From Aeromonas sobria (GTDB lineage Bacteria; Pseudomonadota; Gammaproteobacteria; Enterobacterales; Aeromonadaceae): a stretch of 64,000 nucleotides of DNA. Made by a program: the position numbers and the translations under genes. Every line of letters begins with the position of its first letter. Position 1 is the first letter of the stretch. The notes beneath the pieces were generated by a model that was not told where the DNA came from, did no database searches, and saw nothing but the letters and a program-made list of their open reading frames with translations. This document shows positions 58,535-64,000 of this stretch, one piece after another. The stretch spans positions 1-64,000 of the forward strand of contig NZ_CDBW01000013.1 in the NCBI RefSeq assembly GCF_000820145.1, given 5' to 3'.

Positions 58535-59458
58535 TCAGGCCAGAACCAGACCGTTGTCGTAGTAAGCGATAGGCGCTTTGTCGCCCTCACCCTCGAAGGT
58601 CACCAGCTCCCAAGCCTCCTGCTCGGCCAGCAAGGCGCGCAGCAGCTTGTTGTTCAGGGCATGTCCGGTCTTGTAGGCACGGAACTCACCGATGATGCTG
58701 CGGTTACACATATAGAGGTCACCGATCGCATCCAGCATCTTGTGCTTGACGAACTCGTCCTCATAACGCAAACCATCTTCGTTCAGCACCCGATAATCAT
58801 CCAGTACCACGGCGTTTTCCAGGCTTCCGCCCAGCGCCAGGTTCTGGGAACGCAGGTACTCGATATCGCGCATGAACCCGAAAGTACGGGCACGGCTGAT
58901 CTCTTTCACGAAGGAGGCACCGGAGAAATCCAGTACGCAGCGCTGGTTGCGCCCTTCAAACACCGGATGCTGGAAATCGATCTCGAGATCCATCTTGAAG
59001 CCGTTGCGATAGGGGTGGAATTCCGCCCACTTGTCGCCATCTTCAACCCGGATGCTCTTCTTGATCCGCACAAACTGCTTGGCAGCATTTTGCTCACGGA
59101 TCCCGACTTCCTGCAGCAGGTAGATAAAGGGATGCGCACTGCCGTCCATCACCGGGATCTCGGGCGCGTCAACCTCGACATAGAGGTTGTCGATCCCCAT
59201 CCCGGCCAGCGCGGCAGAGAGGTGCTCAATGGTTGAGACACGGACGCCGGCTTCGTTGACCAGTGCGGTACAGAGCACGGTATCGCGCACCTGATCGGCA
59301 TTGGCTGGCAGCTCTACCACAGGATTCAAGTCGGTACGCAAGTAAACGATTCCTGTGTTAACAGGTGCCGGACGGAACGTCATTGTGACTTTCCGGCCCG
59401 AATGCAAGCCGACACCAGTCGCCTGTACACTCGTTTTCAAGGTTCTTTGTCTAATCAT
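58535..59458 (-). CDS. lpxC: UDP-3-O-acyl-N-acetylglucosamine deacetylase
   Basis: 307 aa (E. coli 305). The committed step of lipid A synthesis. Zinc ligands are in STIEHLSAA (His near 79) and [13 protein letters not shown] (His near 238, Asp near 242), and the catalytic His lies in [10 protein letters not shown] near 265. The start [21 protein letters not shown] is the classic family N-terminus. Follows ftsZ at the usual place, 99 bases after its stop codon. Confidence 0.98.
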   Translation of the reverse strand: MIRQRTLKTSVQATGVGLHSGRKVTMTFRPAPVNTGIVYLRTDLNPVVELPANADQVRDTVLCTALVNEAGVRVSTIEHLSAALAGMGIDNLYVEVDAPEIPVMDGSAHPFIYLLQEVGIREQNAAKQFVRIKKSIRVEDGDKWAEFHPYRNGFKMDLEIDFQHPVFEGRNQRCVLDFSGASFVKEISRARTFGFMRDIEYLRSQNLALGGSLENAVVLDDYRVLNEDGLRYEDEFVKHKMLDAIGDLYMCNRSIIGEFRAYKTGHALNNKLLRALLAEQEAWELVTFEGEGDKAPIAYYDNGLVLA

Positions 59459-59557
59459 GGGTGTACCCTACACAGCTTAAATTCCGGACCAGATGGTCGT
59501 TGGCTGGCCATCTTAGCACAATCCTTGAACAACAAACAAACAAGAGCCATAAGAGAC

Positions 59558-60709
59558 TTAGTCAGCTTGCTTGCGCAGGAATGCCGGAATATCCAGGTAA
59601 TCCGGTTCGCGACGAGCTTGCGGCTCGGCGTTGACCACCTTGGCCGGGGCTTCGTCCATCACACGGCCTTGCATCATGTCGCTCACCAGCGGCTGACGTA
59701 CCGGGCGCTCTTGCACCTGGCTGCTCTTGACCAGGGTGATGTCCGGCTTGCGCTCGGCACCGATACCAGTCGCAACCACGGTGACACGCAGTTCGTCGTG
59801 CATTTCCGGGTCGATTACGGTACCCACAACAACGGTAGCGTTCTCGGACGCAAAGGCCTTGACCGCGTTACCCACGGTTTCGAACTCTTCGATGGTCATG
59901 TCCATGCCAGCGGTGATGTTGACCAGGATGCCACGGGCACCGGCCAGATCCACATCTTCCAGCAGTGGGCTGGAGATGGCTTTTTCGGCCGCTTCTTCGG
60001 CACGGTCATCACCTGACGCGGAACCGGTACCCATCATGGCGGTACCCATTTCACGCATCACGGTACGCACGTCCGCGAAGTCGACGTTGATCAAGCCCGG
60101 ACGGGTGATCAGCTCGGCAATACCCTGTACCGCGCCCAGCAGTACATCGTTGGCAGCCTTGAAAGCATCCAGCAGGGAAATACCGCGACCCAGCACCTTC
60201 AGCAACTTGTCGTTGGGGATGGTGATCAGGGAGTCGACGTTCTTGGAGAGCTCTTCGATACCATGGGCAGCAAACGCCATCCGCTTCTTCCCTTCGAAGG
60301 AGAACGGCTTGGTCACCACGGCAACGGTCAGGATGCCCATCTCGCGCGCCACTTCGGCCACGATCGGTGCAGCACCGGTACCGGTACCGCCACCCATACC
60401 GGCAGCGATGAACACCATGTCCGAACCGGTCAGCAGCTCACGCAGCGCTTCGCGATCTTCCATGGCCGCATCACGACCCACTTCCGGATTGGCACCCGCC
60501 CCCAGACCCTTGGTGATGCCACCACCGATCTGCAAGGTAGTGTTGGCACTGGAATTACGCAGCGCCTGGGCATCGGTGTTGACGGTAATAAACTCAACAC
60601 CTTCAATATTTTGACGAACCATGTGCTCGACAGCGTTGCCGCCGCCGCCACCTACACCGATCACTTTAATGACGGCTTCGTCAGTGTGGCTATCCATAAA
60701 TTCAAACAT
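59558..60709 (-). CDS. ftsZ: Cell division protein FtsZ
   Basis: 383 aa, the same length as E. coli FtsZ. A tubulin-like GTPase that forms the Z ring. The GTP-binding tubulin signature GGGTGTGAAP lies near residue 104, the T7 synergy loop NVDFADVRTVM near 207, and the C-terminal peptide DYLDIPAFLRKQAD, which binds FtsA, ZipA and ZapD. A ribosome site (GAGAGACA) precedes the ATG at 60709. The order ftsQ-ftsA-ftsZ-lpxC is conserved. Confidence 0.99.
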   Translation of the reverse strand: MFEFMDSHTDEAVIKVIGVGGGGGNAVEHMVRQNIEGVEFITVNTDAQALRNSSANTTLQIGGGITKGLGAGANPEVGRDAAMEDREALRELLTGSDMVFIAAGMGGGTGTGAAPIVAEVAREMGILTVAVVTKPFSFEGKKRMAFAAHGIEELSKNVDSLITIPNDKLLKVLGRGISLLDAFKAANDVLLGAVQGIAELITRPGLINVDFADVRTVMREMGTAMMGTGSASGDDRAEEAAEKAISSPLLEDVDLAGARGILVNITAGMDMTIEEFETVGNAVKAFASENATVVVGTVIDPEMHDELRVTVVATGIGAERKPDITLVKSSQVQERPVRQPLVSDMMQGRVMDEAPAKVVNAEPQARREPDYLDIPAFLRKQAD

Positions 60710-60748
60710 GTTGTCTCTCCGCTTTATTTGCCTGACTCAGCAAAATTC

Positions 60749-62008
60749 TTAGAACTCGCCACGCAGCCAGTTGCTAACCCGTTTGACCAGGCCACCGACA
60801 CTTGCCTTGGCGGTATATTCTTTGTTGCTACCTGTGGCTTGATGGGTGCGGCCATATTGCAGCAACCCGACTGCTGTCGAGTACACCGGTGCCTGCACAT
60901 AATCACTCAAACCACGTATGTTCATGGGTTCTCCCACCCGGACCTGGCATTGGAAGACCTGCTCTGCACACTCCACAATGCCTTCGATCTGGGCTGCGCC
61001 GCCGGTCAAGACCACACCGGCTGCCAGCTGATGCTTGACTCCCTGCGCTTTCAGTTCGCTTTGTACCCGCACCAGCTCATCATTCACCATGGAGAGCAAC
61101 TCGGTGTAACGGGGCTCAATCACTTCAGCCAGTGTCTGCCGTTGCAGGCTACGCGCCGGACGACCGCCGACACTGGGCACTTCAATCGTGTCTTCTTTGC
61201 TGACCAGACGGCCGAGGGCACAGCCGTAACGCACCTTGATCGCTTCTGCGTCGAGCGGCGGAGTGCCGAAGGCGTAGGCGATATCGCTGGTCACTGTGCT
61301 GCCAGCGTACGGGATCACCTTGGTGTGGCGCAGGGCTCCGCCGGTAAACAGCGACATGTCCATGGTGCCACCACCGATGTCCACCACACAGACACCCAGC
61401 TCTTTCTCGTCTTCGGTCAGTACGGCATAGCTGGAGGCCAGCGCGGAGAAGATCAGCTGATCCACCCGCAATCCCACCTTCTCCACACATTTTTCAATGT
61501 TGCGGGCCATGTCGTTGTGGCAGGTGATCAGGTGCACCTTGGCGGCCATCCGCACACCAGAGAGGCCAACCGGATTCTTGATCCCTTCCTGATAGTCGAT
61601 GGCGAACTCCTGAGGCAGCACATGCAGCACCCGCAGCTCGTCGGAGAGACGGACCGACTTGGCGGTATGGATGACGTTGTCCACGTCCTCCTGGGTCACC
61701 TCCTCATCGGAGATGGGCACCATACCGGTCTCATTGCGACAGTCAATATGCTTGCCGGACAATCCCAGATAAACCGAGCTGATCTGGCAATCGGCCATCA
61801 TTTCGGCCTCTTCTACCGCACGACGCAGTGACTTGACCACGGAGTCGAGATCATTGACCCCGCCCTTCTCCATTCCGCGGGAAGCGTGACTACCCATGCC
61901 GATGACATTCAGCTCACCATCCGGCAATACTTCCCCGACCAGAACCGCCACCTTGGTTGTGCCGATATCCAGTCCGACAATCAAATTCCTATCTGCGGTG
62001 TTGGTCAT
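60749..62008 (-). CDS. ftsA: Cell division protein FtsA
   Basis: 419 aa, actin-like ATPase that tethers FtsZ to the membrane. The phosphate motif VGLDIGTTKVAVLVGE lies near residue 10, the ATP-site VVDIGGGTMDMS near 208, the VVLTGGAAQIEG motif near 333 and a C-terminal amphipathic membrane helix (VSNWLRGEF). The ATG at 62008 is chosen; it lies inside the 3' end of ftsQ (20-base overlap), so translation is probably coupled. Confidence 0.98.
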   Translation of the reverse strand: MTNTADRNLIVGLDIGTTKVAVLVGEVLPDGELNVIGMGSHASRGMEKGGVNDLDSVVKSLRRAVEEAEMMADCQISSVYLGLSGKHIDCRNETGMVPISDEEVTQEDVDNVIHTAKSVRLSDELRVLHVLPQEFAIDYQEGIKNPVGLSGVRMAAKVHLITCHNDMARNIEKCVEKVGLRVDQLIFSALASSYAVLTEDEKELGVCVVDIGGGTMDMSLFTGGALRHTKVIPYAGSTVTSDIAYAFGTPPLDAEAIKVRYGCALGRLVSKEDTIEVPSVGGRPARSLQRQTLAEVIEPRYTELLSMVNDELVRVQSELKAQGVKHQLAAGVVLTGGAAQIEGIVECAEQVFQCQVRVGEPMNIRGLSDYVQAPVYSTAVGLLQYGRTHQATGSNKEYTAKASVGGLVKRVSNWLRGEF

Positions 62009-62741
62009 GCACTTTCTCTTCGCTCTTCTTCCAGCCAACTGCCACTCCGGTGTCGTATCGAAGATCCACGTAGGCAACCTGCGCACGGGGTTCGATCACC
62101 GGGAAGGCATCGATAAACCGCTGTAACCGGAGCGCAATATCATTGCGCCCGAGGAACAGCTTGATGTTGCCATCCAGGGTCAGTTCCCAGGCATGGCGCG
62201 AGGTCAAATTAACCCCTTGCAACGTATATCCTTTGGCAGCCAGCTGCGACTGGTACTGCCGACTCTCTTTTAACACCCGGGCAGCCTGGTCATCCGGCCC
62301 TGACAGTTGCAGCAGCGGCGTCTTGACTCTGTCCGGGGCACTGAACACCTTGCCCTTGGCATTGACGAAGCGGTTGCCATTCCAGCGCGCCGCCACATCC
62401 TGTTCAGTGAGGTAGATCTTGATCTTGTTCGGCCACTTTTTTCGTACCGAGACCTGAGCTACCCATGGCAGGGCATTGAGCCGTGCCTGTAATTCGTTGA
62501 CATCCAACTCGAAGAAGTTGCGCAGCTCGGCGCCATCCAGCACGGCCAGCCGCAACTCCTCGGTTTCCAAATACTGGTGTTGCCCCTGTAGCAACAGCTC
62601 GCTCATGGGCAACCGGTTGGCATCTGTCAGCCAACCTTTAACATCCAGCGCAGTCTGATAGCAGCCCCATAACACCAGCAGGAAAAACACTACGCCTGCG
62701 ATGAAGCCACCCTTGGTGCGCCCTTCTGCCCTTGCCTCCAC
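61989..62741 (-). CDS. ftsQ: Cell division protein FtsQ
   Basis: 250 aa. One N-terminal membrane helix (about 12-32, GFIAGVVFFLLVLWGCYQTA), a POTRA domain (about 45-115) and a beta domain (about 120-230) that bridges early and late division proteins. It begins with a GTG at 62741, with GGGGA upstream. The family residues WVAQVSVRKKWPNKI and YVDLRYDTGVAVGWK are visible. No ddl lies between murC and ftsQ, unlike E. coli. Confidence 0.95.
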   Translation of the reverse strand: MEARAEGRTKGGFIAGVVFFLLVLWGCYQTALDVKGWLTDANRLPMSELLLQGQHQYLETEELRLAVLDGAELRNFFELDVNELQARLNALPWVAQVSVRKKWPNKIKIYLTEQDVAARWNGNRFVNAKGKVFSAPDRVKTPLLQLSGPDDQAARVLKESRQYQSQLAAKGYTLQGVNLTSRHAWELTLDGNIKLFLGRNDIALRLQRFIDAFPVIEPRAQVAYVDLRYDTGVAVGWKKSEEKVHDQHRR

Positions 62742-62838
62742 CCGACGATCCCCGTGTAACGCGCTAAACCGGCCTTTTGACAGACCGGTTCGCCATTATA
62801 TAGGCCCCGGCTTGGCGGTCAAAATACTCATTGGGCCC

Positions 62839-64000
62839 TCAGGCGCCAGATTTCATGCTATCTATGCTCAATTTCATCTCTCCGAGACGACGGGCAAGCG
62901 CCCCGACGTTCCCGGCACCTTGAGTCAGCACCAAATCGCCCTCGCCGATCAAGTCGGCCAGCACGGCTGGCACGTCATCCGGGGTGGCAACAAAGATGGG
63001 CTCGAGGTTGCCGCGGGAGCGAATGGAGCGGCACAGTGCCCGTCCGTCGGCACCCAGGATCGGCTCCTCACCGGCAGCATAAACCTCCAGCATCACCAGC
63101 ACGTCTACCTTGGAGAGCACGTCAGCGAAGTCCTCGTAGAGATCGCGGGTGCGGGTATAGCGGTGTGGCTGGAATACCATCACCAACCGTTTGTCGGGCC
63201 AACCGGCACGGGCGGCGTTGATGGTGACCTTCACTTCGCTCGGGTGGTGACCGTAGTCGTCCACCAGCATCGCCTTGCCACGACCGGTTTCGAACTCGCC
63301 ATATTGCTGGAAACGGCGCCCCACCCCTTCAAACTTGGCCAGCGCAGAGATAATCGCATCATCGCTCACCCCGTCCTCGGTCGCGACAGCTATCGCCGCT
63401 GCAGCGTTCAATGCGTTGTGAATACCCGGCAAATTGAGGGTGACCTGCAGTTCACCGGCATCTTTACGACGTACCCGGAAGCAGCTGTGGTTAGTGGTCT
63501 GGACAAAATCCAGCACCTGCACATCGGCATCGTCAGCGAGACCGTAGGTCAGGGTCGGGCGGGCAATTTCGGGCAACATGCCACGGATCACCGGATCATC
63601 GACGCAGACCACCGCCAACCCATAAAAAGGCAGGTTGTGCAAAAACTCGATAAAGGTGGCTTTCAGTTTGGCGAAATCGCCACCATAGGTTTCCATGTGA
63701 TCCGCTTCGATGTTAGTCACGATAGAGACCATCGGCTGCAGATGCAGGAAGGAGGCATCGCTCTCGTCCGCTTCGGCGATCAGATAACGGCTGCTACCCA
63801 GGCGAGCGTTGGTACCGGCGCTGTTAAGCAGACCACCGATGACGAAAGTCGGGTCACGGTCAGCTTCGGCATAAATGCTCGCCACCAGACTGGTGGTGGT
63901 GGTCTTGCCGTGAGTACCGGCGATGGCGATGCCATGACGGAAACGCATCAGCTCGGCCAGCATCTCGGCACGACGCACTACCGGGATCCGCAGTTCGCGG
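62839..64000 (-). CDS. murC: UDP-N-acetylmuramate-L-alanine ligase MurC (partial, 5' part outside)
   Basis: At least 386 residues; the coding frame runs off the right edge, so the N-terminal Rossmann domain is missing. Visible parts are the ATP loop [14 protein letters not shown], the DESDASF motif, [14 protein letters not shown], and the C-terminal [10 protein letters not shown] and [12 protein letters not shown] motifs characteristic of MurC. It adds L-alanine to UDP-MurNAc in the cytoplasm. It is followed by a 97-base spacer and then ftsQ. The apparent start at 63978 is internal. Confidence 0.97.
   Translation of the reverse strand, partial: RELRIPVVRRAEMLAELMRFRHGIAIAGTHGKTTTTSLVASIYAEADRDPTFVIGGLLNSAGTNARLGSSRYLIAEADESDASFLHLQPMVSIVTNIEADHMETYGGDFAKLKATFIEFLHNLPFYGLAVVCVDDPVIRGMLPEIARPTLTYGLADDADVQVLDFVQTTNHSCFRVRRKDAGELQVTLNLPGIHNALNAAAAIAVATEDGVSDDAIISALAKFEGVGRRFQQYGEFETGRGKAMLVDDYGHHPSEVKVTINAARAGWPDKRLVMVFQPHRYTRTRDLYEDFADVLSKVDVLVMLEVYAAGEEPILGADGRALCRSIRSRGNLEPIFVATPDDVPAVLADLIGEGDLVLTQGAGNVGALARRLGEMKLSIDSMKSGA

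Overview
The window looks like chromosomal DNA of a gammaproteobacterium, most probably Aeromonas. Most of it is GC-rich and densely coding. The strongest pointers are the tapABCD type IV pilus genes sitting between nadC and coaE, an argCBFGH run divergent from argE, and a cell-division/envelope to pyruvate-dehydrogenase gene order that matches the E. coli 2-minute region. The species cannot be fixed from sequence reading alone.

Layout. 1-4.6 kb: a lower-GC cluster, all on the minus strand, with a YheO-type regulator, a PLP-dependent Cys/Met lyase, an NhaC-family permease and D-cysteine desulfhydrase. It is probably a sulfur amino acid uptake and breakdown unit. 4.9-7.6 kb: ppc. 7.8-14.9 kb: the arginine genes, argE facing argCBFGH across tandem ARG boxes. 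14.9-18 kb: small poorly known genes, a perfect 29-bp tandem repeat, a B3/B4-domain protein and a Gate-domain membrane protein. 18.0-18.4 kb: tRNA-Phe, -Thr, -Phe, -Asn read from one strong promoter. 18.4-26.5 kb: plsY, folB-folK, a YbaK-type deacylase, an MFS exporter, a COG0523 GTPase, a sugar-lactone oxidase and a CSS/EAL phosphodiesterase. 27.1-29.6 kb: a GH92 lipoprotein mannosidase. 29.6-45.2 kb: acnB, a patatin autotransporter, a chemoreceptor, a GAF-GGDEF diguanylate cyclase, then lpd-aceF-aceE-pdhR (listed left to right, transcribed leftward). 45.4-54.1 kb: ampD, an aspartic protease, nadC, tapABCD, coaE, zapD, yacG. 54.1-64 kb, minus strand: mutT, secA, an M23 peptidase, lpxC, ftsZ, ftsA, ftsQ and the 3' part of murC.

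How the genes work together. The pyruvate dehydrogenase operon has its own repressor gene and two perfect PdhR palindromes. The tap genes encode pilin, extension ATPase, inner-membrane platform and prepilin peptidase, with RNA hairpins between tapB, tapC and tapD that may set their relative output. The division/envelope block joins septum formation (FtsQ, FtsA, FtsZ, ZapD), cell wall and lipid A precursor synthesis (MurC, LpxC), wall editing (M23) and secretion (SecA).

I found no CRISPR array, prophage, insertion sequence or recognisable defence system. The least ordinary observations are a duplicated 5' end forming a 21-codon leader ORF in front of the COG0523 GTPase, the 29-bp repeat, the structured spacers in the tap and ace operons, an odd ornithine-site motif in ArgF, and the candidate operator in the sulfur cluster. 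These are local regulatory or evolutionary oddities rather than a clear new system.
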